Source of the DNA: Epiperipatus broadwayi
Taxonomy: Eukaryota; Onychophora; Udeonychophora; Euonychophora; Peripatidae
Direction of reading: 5' to 3'
Assembly (NCBI GenBank): GCA_028023455.1
Contig: JAQFVV010006294.1
Location: forward strand, 2,693,001 to 2,757,000
Length of the DNA: 64,000 nt
Each line of letters starts with the position of its first letter. Positions within the stretch are counted from its first letter, which is position 1. Positions 49,546 to 60,604 of the stretch are shown here, in pieces. The position numbers and the translations under genes were made by a program. Below the pieces are notes generated by a model, which searched no databases, was not told the origin of the DNA, and was given only the letters and a program-made list of their open reading frames with translations.

Positions 49546-49705
49546 TTAGAGTGAGAAACACTCGTTTTTGGATTAGAGAAAAATCTCTGCTATGCACGTA
49601 GTCTACTGGTTTATAAAGGCCACTTTCCATCTAAAATTACTTTAAATGAAAAGGGGCGTTGCAGAGATTTCCCTCTAATCCAGAAATGAGTGATTCTCAC
49701 TCTAA
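49546..49705. mobile_element. 160-bp MITE with ~45-bp inverted ends
   Basis: The left end TTAGAGTGAGAAACACTCGT continues TTTTGGATTAGAG...AAATCTCTGC. The right end inverted is TTAGAGTGAGAATCACTCAT, then TTCTGGATTAGAG...AAATCTCTGC. The core is short and non-coding. Terminal TTA/TAA allows a TA or TTA(A) target duplication; which one cannot be decided here. Superfamily undetermined (Tc1/mariner-like if TA). Confidence 0.85.
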
Positions 49706-49709
49706 TTAA

Positions 49710-51470
49710 AGCTAATCTGATCTTATAAGTCTTTCACCACACACTACAATAGGTATATAAAAATGAAATAAATAAATAATAGAATTAATTCCTGTTATAC
49801 AAAGGTTAAGTGGAATCAATATAATTATATACCATATTAATAGATCATTCCATTGCATTTGGTTGTTGCTAAAACTAACCTTGGGAGAAAGGCAAAATTG
49901 TATAATTAATATGTTTTAAAAGAAAATTGGATGGAGAATATCCTTTTAAGGACTCAAATTATGAGCAAAAATGTTCAGGTCAGAATTATTTTTTTTACAC
50001 AAATCGCAAGTCATTTATTTCTTTTATTCTTCATGACACTTAAATGTACTTACTTAAAATTAATTTGTAACAAACAGATAAAGGTACCCAGTTTTATTGT
50101 ATTTATTGTGTATAATTTTAAATATTGTTGATAATATATATTTAAAAAAATGGTGATAGTTACCAGTTTTTAGTTTTGGTTTTTAGAAAGAGTCAAGGTC
50201 TTTTGGATCACTTCAGCTAGCAAAAACTCTGTTGAACAGCATTTCAAAAAATTAAGCTGATTAAAATGGCAGTTTTAATTATTTAAGAGACGGTTAACTT
50301 ATGAATTATTAATGCAGCTAATATGGAAAACTGTGCAATTTCTGAAAATCTCACTATGTAGGGGTAACAATTTTTATTAGAAAACTAGACGATTAAACTT
50401 GCCTCCTGTTGATGTCCAATTCTAAAAGTTTGTCATTTCTGCATGTACCAAACATTGATGAACTGGAATAAGTAGTACCTGTCATCTTTTACCTGATTTT
50501 TTGTCAGCCTATTCATGATAAATGTATAATCTGGCTATATCATCATTCTAAAAACTGTCGTATAGATCAGTTTTTAAAACGGATTTGAACAGATATTTGT
50601 AGTCAATTAAAGGGTAGAACCAGACTTCTGATATTTTAAGATTAATTCTTTTATTTAGAATAAAAAGTCATTACAAAAAAAAAATAATAATCATTATAAC
50701 AAAATTATATTTATATTAATTTTCTTGGAATAAATTAACTTTTTTTAAAAAAATATACATTTAAATTTTTTCTAATGTAATTTTTTGAAAGTTTAGAGCA
50801 AATAAAACTCATAATTAATTCCTTATTCAATGATTAGTATTTAATATTTATTATAATTAGTATATATTTGTTTATCAATTGATTTATAATTTTGCCAAAT
50901 TTTATTTGTATTACTAAGGTTATAGTTGAATAATAATAATTATAATATTGTTCTATATTGGATGTAAGCATATCAAAGCTCATAAGTTGAATTTGATTAA
51001 ATTAAATTTTCTCTGATATCAGATACCAACTTATATATATATATATGTGTATATATATATATATTTAGCTCTTATACATATCCTGTGATGCATTGCCATT
51101 TTTTTTACTTTCTAAGCTAGTAGAGAGTAAATGGAGAGGCTAAGAAACTAGAGAGAAATTTGAACCCAACTTACAAATGCTTCAAGTTTTAAAAATGCTG
51201 CACTAATCTGCAGTATGGTATATATGTTATAAATAAATAAATAAATAAATAACATCTATAGCAGGAAGAGATAGACTCTTTTTGTACTTGGACATGTTTG
51301 AGGGAAATAATGATTAGAAAATATTTCTGGATACCCAATCTTACCACATTAAATTCAAAGACAGTCAGTATTATTATTTCTAACTCCCATTAATCCCAGT
51401 ATTTAATCCACATATATTTATATATTAAAATTTAAGCATAAATAGGACAAGGGGGTGGAGTTAGCCGTAT
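49710..51470. other. No gene recognised; (TA)n at 51033-51063 and TAAA repeats near 51230-51250
   Basis: AT-rich sequence. A small open frame at 49931-50131 shows no domain and is likely chance. Confidence 0.45.
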
Positions 51471-51545
51471 GATCTATGTAAGAAAATAAATGAACAGCTC
51501 GTATTTAAATATTGTTTTAAAAATAGAAAAAGAGAAATATCTGAG

Positions 51546-52266
51546 ATGCAAATGAGGATGAAAATGATGATGAATATGATGCAAGAGTTCAAAGAAGAAT
51601 TGTGTCAGAAATTTAAGCAAAGTCAGCAAGACCTCAAAGAAGAATTGTGTCAGAAATTTAAACAAAGCCAACAAGAGCTCAAAGCAGAATTGAAGGAAGA
51701 AATTAATCAGGTCAAAGGAGAAATTAATGAACTCAGAGCAGAAGTAAGAGAAATAAGATGTGAGATAACAGTAAAGGTAGAGAAGAACCAAGAAATTATA
51801 GAGTTATATTTAATTAAAGAAAGTCAGGAAGTTGAGGTGATAAAAGAGATAGAAACTAAAGCAGAACTAGATAGCATTGAAACAGAAAAGACTGCAATAG
51901 AGATGGAAATTATAGCAGAGTAGGATGGTGCTAAGACAAAGGAAAATATAGATCAGGAAATAGAAGAGAGACATAAGTTCAAGGTAGAAGATAGTGTAGA
52001 AAAGTTTTCGCAAAAATTTAAAAAGGTTAAAGTAAAAGTTCGTGTTCGTTTTAAACAGAGATTTAAAACAAAAAGAAGGTGTAGAAAAAAATATTCTCAG
52101 ATTGAAGTAATTCGGAGCTTGTCTAAATATAAAAGTTTTCTAATTTACGAGGCAGAAAATAGAACAGAATGGGAAAGAGATAAAGTAATAAATTATAAGC
52201 GAGGAATAGACAAGAGAGGAAAATTAGTTTATACGGTTAGTAGAAAGAAAGAAGGAACTGCCTGAC
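51546..52266 (+). pseudogene. Coiled-coil gag-like N-terminus fused to a basic tail (LTR element 2)
   Basis: The first frame (51546-51923, 125 codons) encodes a methionine-rich start, then an uninterrupted coiled coil with two near-identical 18-residue repeats (FKEELCQKFKQSQQDLKEEL region), and then QVKGEINELRAEVREIRCEI, a pattern seen in gag proteins of some invertebrate gypsy elements. After the stop, the frame stays readable to about 52263: a very basic stretch (KVKVRVRFKQRFKTKRRCRK), then VIRSLSKYKSFLIYEAENRT and KRGKLVYTVSRKKEGTA before a stop. The middle of gag and all of pol seem to be missing, which suggests an internal deletion. Assignment to an LTR element also relies on the tract and LTR downstream. 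Confidence 0.5.
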
Positions 52267-52945
52267 ATAGTTTAAAAGTTAGTAGTTGGGTGGAATAGTA
52301 ACGGAAACAATAAGGACCATAAATGGACTATGAGTTGAATATAATTATTTTGACATAGGTAATAAGCCTGAATCAGAATTTCGCTATTTAAAATGATGAA
52401 TTGTTTAGTAAAATAATAACAGAGGTTTTGTAAAATAAAAGATTTTTTTCTTTTCTCCACGCACATAGTAATTAAGAAAAATGTTCATAAATAAATAGGT
52501 CAAATTAATGATTTAAAAGAAAGTTTGTAGGATTAAATAAATGAATAAGATAACAGAAAATAAGTAATATATCTGCAGAAGATAATAAATAAAGTAATGT
52601 AATAAAATAAAAGTTTGTTTTGAATATACGCAGGCTAATAAAAGGAAGTTAAATAAATGGTTTAATTAAAGTAATCAAGTTAAATAAATAAATAAAATAT
52701 CTATAGTAAAATAATAAAAAATAAATCGTAATAAAATAAAATAGTTTTCTGAATATACGCACGTTAAAAAAAAAGTAATGGTTTAAAAATAATATTGTCT
52801 GATTAGTGTAATATAAGTAAATATATTAAAATAGTATTCATAAAGGTTAGAATAAAGGTTAATATAAATAGATGGTTTAAGAAAATGTCCATGTGAATTT
52901 AAAAATAATATTGTAATGTTCATAAATAAAAATATAAGGTCAATC
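52267..52945. other. No feature recognised
   Basis: A-rich sequence dominated by AAATAAATAAAATA-like runs, between the gag remnant and the antisense frame. Confidence 0.5.
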
Positions 52946-52949
52946 TAAG

Positions 52950-53342
52950 TTATGTTAAGAATGTATAAGGGTTTAAAATTAAGGGAATAAGGATAGTATT
53001 GAAATACGTTGTAGATAAGGATAAGTTAAAGCTGTCGACTGGATAAAATTTAGCATCTATAATGGACTTATCAGGGATCATTCTTCTAATTAAAATGTAC
53101 ACTGGGGACAACCAGAGTAAGTCGTAAGTCACTTCTTCAGGGGATAATCCCCATATCTTGTACCTCATTTCCAAAGCATAAGACGGAATGGACAGTTGAC
53201 AAATCCTGCCATTTTGCAGTGACCTTTTCTTTGTCAAAGTCCGGTCAAGAGAACCGGCACCCAAAGCTTTGGTTTTATATGTGTAAGTCGGTATAAACCA
53301 GCGAATCTGCATCCGCCTCATCTCCAAAGATCCCTGTGCCAC
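52950..53342 (-). other. Antisense open frame of 130 codons, unknown
   Basis: A minus-strand frame reading ALEMRYKIWGLSPEEVTYDL, then LWLSPVYILIRRMIPDKSII, then DAKFYPVDSFNLSL. Its DNA is much less AT-rich than the neighbourhood. The track-style start is a GTG-type codon, so the true start is unclear. Just upstream in another minus frame is an ATG followed by a hydrophobic, signal-like stretch, MLRAIFNYTLLLSMLATLLT, so a frameshift or a small intron could join them. Located between the gag remnant and the polypurine tract, it could be an antisense or accessory gene of the element. No family recognised. Confidence 0.35.
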
Positions 53343-53553
53343 AAATTTAGTTTGTCCTTGTGGTCACTATCCAGGACTAAGACCATTGTAAGCAATGTTG
53401 CCAGCATTGAAAGGAGTAAAGTATAATTGAAGATTGCCCTTAGCATGTAAAGTGAAAGATATTAAAAAGCAAACTTAGAAATTAATAAATATTTAGAATT
53501 AAGAATTAAAGTTCTCAGAGATAAAATGGTCAAAAATGATGCATTTTACTCTC

Positions 53554-53566
53554 AAACGGAGGGTGG
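53554..53566 (+). other. Putative polypurine tract
   Basis: AAACGGAGGGTGG immediately precedes TGTAATGTACCAACATTG, the usual tract-to-LTR arrangement for plus-strand priming. Confidence 0.55.
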
Positions 53567-54750
53567 TGTAATGTACCAACATTGTGTTGGCACATAATAA
53601 TTTTGCTTAAAAAAATTATTAAAATAGACATCTTTCGTAAAAGAAAATGTAAGATTAAAAGTCTAAAGGTTTTATAAATGAAGTAAAGAGTTTTTTTCTT
53701 ATTATTATCAGTTAAAATGTAATGTAAAGTTTAAAAATATAAATCTCTTTTCATTAGAGTTAAAGAAAAAAAGTAATCTTAAAAACTAAATAATAAATTG
53801 ATCTTAAATTATACATGTGCATAAATGTAAGCTTGTTAATAAAATATATATGTGCGAGAGTAAACAAAGAAATGATAAAGCATGTATATGTGCATGTTAA
53901 AATTATATTAAAAAATAAATGAAAGTTAAAAAATTAAAAAACACTCAGTGGTGGCTACTAATAAAAATATAAAAACAACATGTTTGCATGGCTACTAATT
54001 AAACAATCTTCAAAAACACGTAATTAAAAGATTATCAAAGGAATTTCAACAACAGATATTGCTGGAGGATATCAAAATGAAAACATGCCTCATGTATAAA
54101 TAGACAATTTTTTTATCGGACAGTTAGTCACGTTAGTCGAGTTGAGTTTGTATGGAGTTAGTTGCATTTGAGAGTTATATCAGTCAGTTTATTATGGATC
54201 CAGAATCAAGAATGCAGTGTTAAAACCTCAGAAAACATACGACTTTCTCCAGTCTGAAGTCTGATGAAAACAGTCAATTTACCTGATAAAAGTGACGCCT
54301 GCGTAACAACCTGAATCCGTTCAATATCTAATTGTCTTAAAGAAAATGCCTTGGAATAATCAGCATTAATTCTCCACAAGAAAACTTCAAATCTAACCGG
54401 TTAGAGATATCTCATTTAGAAGCAGCAAACAGCAAGATGTATCCACGTTCAAAATCCTAGGTAATAACATTTTCTTATATTCATTTCTAAAGTAGCCATC
54501 ACATTCATAAAACCTCAAGAGTCAATTTTAAGAACTCTATTGCATACATATACAAACTATTAATATGTGTTTAAAATGTTGTGTGTGCTAGTATATTGAT
54601 TTCATTGTATTTTAAATTTCAAATATTATTTAATGCTTTCTCATAAGATATTATAGTGTGCAAATTATATATGTGCGTGTGTCATATTAGTAAATATGAT
54701 TTATAAAATATTTAAAATTAGTTTAATAAATGTTAATTAAAATAAATTGT
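53567..54750 (+). repeat. Putative 3' (or solo) LTR, end uncertain
   Basis: Starts TGTAATGTACCAACATTGTG right after a purine tract, with a TG start and an early TGTTGGCACA. It contains a TATA box with an initiator-like site (54095-54124) and downstream AATAAA-type signals (about 54719-54745). No second copy lies in the window, so the right boundary cannot be fixed. Confidence 0.45.
54095..54124 (+). promoter_or_regulatory. TATA box and initiator in the putative LTR
   Basis: TATAAATA (54095-54102) is followed about 20 bases later by ATCGGACAGTTAGTC, a spacing and composition expected of an LTR core promoter. Confidence 0.45.
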
Positions 54751-54759
54751 CTTTAAACT

Positions 54760-55135
54760 TAAAGATTTATTTGTTGGTCAATTCTTTCACCACTAATTGA
54801 AACTATATTTTGTTATTGAATTAAAATAATAGACTGAACTAGTTAAAGGATTTTGCGAGCACTGGATTATGGGCCTACTGTCCGAACATGTTAGTCTTAG
54901 ACTATCTGGTGCCCGGGGTTTACTCTGAAACAAATAAAGTGTTTGGATAGTAGGGGTTTGAATCTAGCAGCTGAGGTGGGCCACGATCTGGAAATGTGAT
55001 CATGTTATGCATTGCATAGCTCAGTCTGATCATGGGTATTATTGACAGCTAAATCTATTAATAATATTTTCCACTTTGCTCGAATGTGCCGGTTTGTTCA
55101 CGTAATATTTATAATTAAATAAGATTATAAATTTA
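54760..55135. other. Less AT-rich patch with a B-box-like motif, unclassified
   Basis: The stretch at 54850-55040 is distinctly less AT-rich. It includes CTGGTGCCCGGGGTTTAC and GGGGTTTGAATCTAGC (B-box-like). It is likely part of an element I do not recognise. Confidence 0.35.
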
Positions 55136-55138
55136 TTA

Positions 55139-55205
55139 AAAATAAGGTTGAAACCAGCAAAACCAAGCTGGCAGGGTAAGTAAGATCTTCATCAGATCGA
55201 ACCCG
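55139..55205 (-). repeat. B-box plus strong hairpin (probable SINE tail fragment)
   Basis: The minus strand has CCGGGTTCGATCTGATGAAG followed by CTTACTTACCCTGCCAGC and the pairing arms CCAGC/GCTGG around TTGGTTTT. The GGTTCGATC block fits a Pol III B-box; no A-box is found upstream. Confidence 0.35.
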
Positions 55206-55815
55206 GTACAATATGAATAATTGGATTTATTTAATAACACTACTGAGAAAATTTTAGATGCAGTTCTTTTTTTAACATTAACTTTTTAAATGTTTATTGT
55301 ATAAATAACTGGAATGTTTTTAGTTTGAATGATTTTTACTTTTCTTCTACTTCTTATGATAGTGGTTTGTCATTAATCCACTGAATCACTGGAATATAAG
55401 TTAAATTATATTTCAAATCATAGATTTCTGCTTTTCATCTTAAACTAGCAAATATATTTATCTTTTTATAAATTAATGCAATTTTGAACAGTAAAAATAT
55501 TAGTTTTAAATTTTAAAAGTGACATTTTATATATAAGATTATCAATAATCCTCGCAATGGTGAATTTATGCACAAATTAGATTACAAATTTAAAATTTAG
55601 AGGATATCAATCAATTGCATTGTACCATCTGTTTTGATGATTTTAAAAGATTCAACTACATCTGAAAGCCCTTCTGATCTTTACCCTTTTATAAAACTAA
55701 CCAATAAAATTTTAACTTTATATATTACTGAACTATCAAACTATTTTTTTTTTTTAATTTACATACATTAAAGGCATTATATATATATTTCAAATTTTAT
55801 TCCTATCTCAGTGTA
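55206..55815. other. No feature recognised
   Basis: AT-rich spacer. Confidence 0.5.
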
Positions 55816-55817
55816 TC

Positions 55818-55884
55818 TTTCATCTTAGTTCAATCACACCACAACTATTCATCAGCCCAGAAATCAGACCAACTTTTTATTCTA
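55818..55884. repeat. Dispersed ~66-bp repeat, partner of 13961-14026
   Basis: CATCAGCCCAGAAATCAGAC and its flanks align gap-free with 13961-14026. The minus strand contains CTGATGA and, 30 bases on, GAAA, but the stem between them does not close properly, so it is not called a ribozyme. Confidence 0.6.
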
Positions 55885-56082
55885 GATGTATTTATAAAAC
55901 ACCTACTTCACTTTTTTTTTGAGTGAATAAGGTATACATAGCTCATATAGTAATTTTAACTTCATATACACTTTTGTTTGTTTGTTTTTTTTTTAAAAAA
56001 ATACACTTTTAACTTATGTATATTTTAATATATTCATCAAAATTTTCTGAAATATATGACCAAAGTCATGTAAAAAGGTAAA

Positions 56083-56139
56083 TGATCCCCAAGATGTGTA
56101 TTTTATGCGGAAGCAGCACTTATCAGTTAGCCCAGATCA
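56083..56139 (-). ncRNA. Hammerhead family A, decayed copy
   Basis: Again exactly 57 nt. Outer stem I is TGATC/GATCA and inner stem I GCTAA/TTGGG (four pairs). The core reads CTGATAA (one change from CTGATGA). Stem II is GTGC/GCAT with loop TGCTTCC, then AAAA in place of GAAA and the decayed stem III ATACACAT followed by C. The downstream flank TTTACCTTTTTACATGACTT and TCATATATTTCA matches the 14-kb copy. Probably inactive. Confidence 0.7.
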
Positions 56140-56144
56140 CAATC

Positions 56145-56935
56145 TACTTCATTTGTTTATTCTTTTATAGATAGCAATTTACTATAGTCTGATTACAGGT
56201 ATTAAATTTTCTGAACTCATAACTTTACTACAAACCACTTTATAAAATTATATTAATGATTATTGCTTATCATTCATTAAACTAAGAGATTGTCTCTAGC
56301 GCAAATATACTCTTTAATACTCAATTAGTAATGTGTATGTAGTATTACAGGGGCACCAACACCTGATTTTCTTTCTCATAATATAAATAATAAATAAAAT
56401 ACAATAAAATATATTGGGATAAAAATGGGAAAAAATTGCATTTTAAAAAAAACTTTATCTTGCATTTCAATTTCATATTTCTTATTAGCCTTATGCCATA
56501 ACTTTAATAAATTCATTGTTTTGTAGCTCTATAACTATTCATTGTAATATTAATTGTGGTTTATATTTATATACAGTATTTTGAAATATTGTGATGGCTA
56601 GTTATAGTTAGAAAACAGTAGGCGAAGTTGAAATGCAGGATATAGTAATGTAAACTTTTCAATGTTTATCCAAATATATTTTTACCATGTTTTTGAGTTA
56701 TTACATATATTAGTTATAGTTTATATATATATATATTCCTTTTCATTTGTATTTGTAATAAATTAGCAAAATGTTTTTAACATCAACTGAAAAAGTTTTA
56801 TTTATTTTTAGTTATGTGAGAGTATGATTATGATGAGACACATCAAAAGTGTGTTCAGCTGCATCTAAAAGTAAATAATAAAACCTTTTTAGTTGCAGTT
56901 ATTAAAAAACCAAAATGTTTTGGTAGTTTATATAT
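56145..56935. other. No feature recognised
   Basis: AT-rich spacer with a short (TA)n near 56724-56736. Confidence 0.5.
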
Positions 56936-56937
56936 AT

Positions 56938-57165
56938 ATCATCATCATTTTTAACCATTATCGATCTACTGCAGGATGAAGGTCTCTCCAAATTCAATCC
57001 ATCTTCTCCAATCTCTAGTCTCAAATTTCTCTTTTCCACATCACCCTAGCATACTTCCTTATTTCATATCTATCTCACATATGATCTCTTTCTAGATCTG
57101 TTATAATCTCTTGGATTTAAGGTTTTGATTAGCCATCTATTATCATCTCTTCTAGGAATATATAT
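56938..57165 (-). pseudogene. 5'-truncated RTE LINE fragment, minus strand
   Basis: The plus strand starts ATCATCATCATTTTTAACCA (the inverted (GAT)n tail) and continues to TCTTCTAGG. The minus strand matches 41240-41463 of the main LINE (RRDDNRW-type region through the stop and tail) with many substitutions. The third copy of this family in the window. Confidence 0.8.
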
Positions 57166-57169
57166 AATG

Positions 57170-57915
57170 TCTCTAATGTATATAAATCAAAGAAAGGTCA
57201 ATGAGATGCTCAACAACAGAAGGCAAAGATAAAAATCAGAATATTCAAAGAGATCTCAGAATAATTTAAAGAAAAACTGGGAGAAGTGAATGGTGTCTGA
57301 AATAAACAAAAAGTGATAAAGATCCAAATATAAGGCAAGAACTCAGTATCTTGAAACTAAGGCTCACAAATTATTTAATACAAAAATAATCTCACCATGA
57401 CTTAGGGATAATATTACAAGTAATATTGACTGCTAAGTAATAATAAATTTAATATATTCAGAACAAAAGCATGGATAAGATTTGGAAAAACAAAAATATC
57501 GGACTGGATTCATGCTTAATGATTAGTATGCAATACAGTTGTGAAATGTGAATGATTTTAAAACATTTATTGAGACAAATCTCATCATTTGAAAAAACAT
57601 GATATAGTAAGTTATCAATGACTGATTGAATGCAAAATTTTTCAAATGAATCAGAGAGAAATTTATTGAAGGTATTGATAAAAGAGAAGTTAAGGTTAGT
57701 CTGAATGTTTGTGATAATGGGTTTTTACTTGTTATTTTATTTTGAATTATTTCCATAATTTAATTTTAATTGGTAAATTTTTTTTTTTTAAATTAAAACT
57801 TTATTAAAATTTTTCTAATGCATTTAATTTTCTGGCAATATCATACAGTTTAATATGTAACACAATGGATCAAATAGTATTTTTGTCCTTTCTTCATCAG
57901 ATATTGCTGGTCTAA
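57170..57915. other. No feature recognised
   Basis: A-rich, then T-rich sequence without supported features. Confidence 0.5.
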
Positions 57916-57919
57916 CCAA

Positions 57920-57995
57920 TGATAACATTAATATGGAAATCAAACCAGTGATCTGTAGACATTTGTAAAAAGCCTAATTGGTTAGAAAATCATCT
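57920..57995 (-). repeat. Possible tRNA-derived SINE head
   Basis: The minus strand has TGATTTTCTAACCAATTAGG (A-box-like) and, about 30 bases later, ACTGGTTTGATTTCC (B-box-like). Decayed, without a paired acceptor. Confidence 0.35.
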
Positions 57996-58725
57996 TAAAT
58001 TCAGTAATCACACATCTAAAGGTAATCAATGTGATTCTCGAGCTACCACTGGTCAAAACAGCTACATGTCAAAAAGAGATTATTATATTACTCCAAACAC
58101 TATATTATATACTAACTTGGTTGTTATTACTAACAAATAAGTACATGTTAAAAGTTTAAATAAAGATTGAATTTCTAAAAAAAGCACAACATTAGGCCAA
58201 CATATTGACCATGTTTTAATATTATACAAGGGACAAATAAAATAGGGAATATTCTGTAAATTGTTGGAGATACTAAATAATAATGAACACCTATTTTGCA
58301 ATCAGATAGTTTTTATTTCAAGGGAAATAAATATAGAGAGGGGTTGTGATGAAATCATCATACATCTAAAGGTAGTGAGCTCATATTTCTTAATAATGAA
58401 TATATGTGACTATAAAATTATGCAAAATTGTTGGTTTTGAGAACACAGTGATAAGAGTAAATATAGCAGGCTGACATTTTCATAGGTTTCAATAAATAAT
58501 AATTATTTGAAATTGAATTTGGGATAAGAGTTTACCTATTTAAAAATCTTCACTTTCCAAAAACATGTAAAAATTTAAAAAGAATGACCTAAAAATAGCG
58601 TCTCACAAAATCTGACTAGGTTGCAATGTTCATGGAATTATTATTTAAACAATAAAAAAGCTTTTTTTTATTTGTGATAAATGCTACTACAAGACAAGGC
58701 ATTCAAATCATTTTTATCTTGGATT

Positions 58726-58781
58726 GTCCCCATCCCCAGACCGGTTTCGACCTATGGGTCTCTTCAGTGAGAAGTTGGGAC
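58726..58781 (-). ncRNA. Hammerhead ribozyme, type I, canonical core (family B)
   Basis: Minus strand, all parts present. Outer stem I is GTCCC (58781-58777) with GGGAC (58730-58726), followed by an AAC/TG internal loop and inner stem I TTCTCA with TGGGGA (two G-U pairs). The core is CTGAAGA. Stem II is GACC/GGTC with loop CATA, then GAA. The stem III strand ACCGGT is a palindrome without a loop, followed by C58739; cleavage is expected after it, before T58738. The internal loop in stem I and the tetraloop of stem II are placed for the tertiary contact known in natural type I hammerheads. No Penelope-like reverse transcriptase was recognised nearby. Confidence 0.85.
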
Positions 58782-58789
58782 ATTAGATT

Positions 58790-59440
58790 AAAAAAAACCA
58801 ACTCAAGCAAAGCATTTATCTAAAAGTTAATTGTTAGAAGAAGATCTGAAACTTTTAGACATCTACATGTTGTTAAAGTCAGCTCTCCAACTAAAAAAAA
58901 ATCATATGGGCCTGAACTTCATTCAGATACTCCATATATTAGTAGGCTTGGCCATTTAATTTAGCCAAAGCCCCAACAGCAAAATAATAATAGTAACAAT
59001 AAAAAGTCGATGCAAGCTATTATAAGTCATGTGACATCTGACTTTTTATTATTACTATTAAACAATAAAAATAATTTATTACTTAAAAATGATAACAAAA
59101 TAGTAATTAGTTATCTAATAAAAATAATTTGTCAACCCTCCAATATAGGTGCATTCTATGTGCCTATATTTAAAAAATATTTATATATACTTTGATGTGA
59201 TCTTATTATTTGCTAATTGTGGTCTTTATGTGAAGCAAATTCAAAATTCAACATCAAAGTTTTATTAAATCAGTGCCTAATACCCTTTTGTGTAAGAATA
59301 ATGATATTTTAAACTGATCTTTTAATTATTAATCTTGTAGTATACTAGGGAGATAACTTATAATTCATGTAGCATAAAATCAAGAACAAAGTCAGTTCAG
59401 AGTAGAATTCCATATAGTAACAGCTGGTAGATTGCAATAA
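58790..59440. other. No feature recognised
   Basis: AT-rich sequence beside the family B hammerhead; no reverse-transcriptase motif seen in either direction. Confidence 0.45.
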
Positions 59441-59599
59441 ATGGGAAGTAAATTATGCAGTCTGATGGTGGATGGAGCTGAAGGCAGTTAGTGAAGGTGG
59501 GTTTTATTGAGAGTAATGGATCGTATCATTGAATGCTATTCCATGTGGTTATTGTTGGATTATAATCTATTATAGATTGGATGATTGTTTTAGCAGTGA

Positions 59600-59830
59600 C
59601 TAGGTAGCAGCAAAAATATCTGGGGATGCAGTATTATTGTCCCAGGCCTTGATTTGTTGGAGCTTATTGCTGAATGTAGCTGGATTTCTTCTGGTGTTGT
59701 TGCCAATGATGAAGATGCAGCAAGCGCACCAGAAGGCATACTGAGTGAAAGTTGTTGCATGTACTGTGGGAGGGTAAACTGATAGAGAGAATAGTTTGAT
59801 TAACTTTTGAATAATGATGCAACAATTCAT
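59600..59830 (-). other. Open frame of 76 codons in a less AT-rich patch, unknown
   Basis: The minus frame includes NNTRRNPATFSNKLQQIKAW, then DNNTASPDIF. A second minus frame over the same DNA is also open, reading MPSGALAASSSLATTPEEIQ, so coding is uncertain. The patch at 59450-59830 differs in composition from its flanks and may be a transposon fragment. Confidence 0.2.
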
Positions 59831-59849
59831 AGGACTAAATTGAATGGTA

Positions 59850-60470
59850 TGTCAAGTTTATCAACTCTTTTACAATTGATCAGAGATATTCATTTACATT
59901 AATTTAAAATTTTTAAAATGAAAAAAAAAAACAACAACTAAAGGACTTGATAGTACCCTTTACAAAATTTAAAATATGATAGTGATATGGTAGTTAGCTT
60001 TGAAACTATTGAAATTTTTAAAATTAAAATATATGAATCCATGAAATTGTATTCCTACAAATTTTTAAAGAAAACACAAAAGATTTAGAAATTATAACGA
60101 GATGTAATTATTATCTGTGATAGCAAAAATACTTTCCAGAATTTTATTGACATTTTTATTTATTTCAGTCATAAATGAATTTTCCCCATCAATGCAGTAG
60201 TAAAGGAATGGACTCTTCAAGGCTTATGGATCACAACTCTGCTCTGTTGCTTCCCAATGTTTGAACTTTTTATAAACTCCAGAACAATAAATAATTCGAT
60301 TATTCATTTATAAATAAATATTTCACTATAATTCAAAAAAAATTTCAATAGTATCAAAGCTAACATATAACTACTATATTAAAAAAAAAAGTTGCCAGAC
60401 AAATGCAATAAAAATATCATTATATCATAAATGTGATTTATATAGTGCTTTTTTATTTTTTTATTTTTCT
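59850..60470. other. No feature recognised
   Basis: AT-rich spacer. Confidence 0.5.
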
Positions 60471-60476
60471 GTAGTT

Positions 60477-60600
60477 AAAATTACGACAATTATAGCCGAG
60501 AGGTATCGCAGCTGCCATGCAAGCAAGTAGTTGGTTGCTGGGTGTGGGTTCGCGTCCCGGCAGATGCTATGACATATGAAAAAAAAATTACGACAATTAT
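60477..60600 (+). mobile_element. Minimal SINE type 1 with 17-bp target duplication
   Basis: The insert at 60494-60583 is flanked by perfect direct repeats AAAATTACGACAATTAT (60477-60493 and 60584-60600). It starts inside the D-arm (AGCCGAGAGG), so it is 5'-truncated. It contains the B-box GGGTTCGCGTCCC and ends ATGCTATGACATATG plus an A run. The long variable duplication and A-tail are hallmarks of LINE-mediated insertion. The whole mobile unit is about 90 bp. Confidence 0.9.
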
Positions 60601-60604
60601 TTAC

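Noticed and set aside
54907-54924. TGGTGCCCGGGGTTTAC as a tRNA primer binding site after an LTR
   Set aside because: It begins with TGG, but the preceding bases are not a CA-type LTR end, and no internal element follows. Kept only as part of an unclassified patch.
55818-55884. CTGATGA ... GAAA on the minus strand as another hammerhead (and its partner at 13961-14026)
   Set aside because: The stem between the two core parts does not close next to GAAA (extra AGAT), and the 14-kb partner lacks both core motifs.
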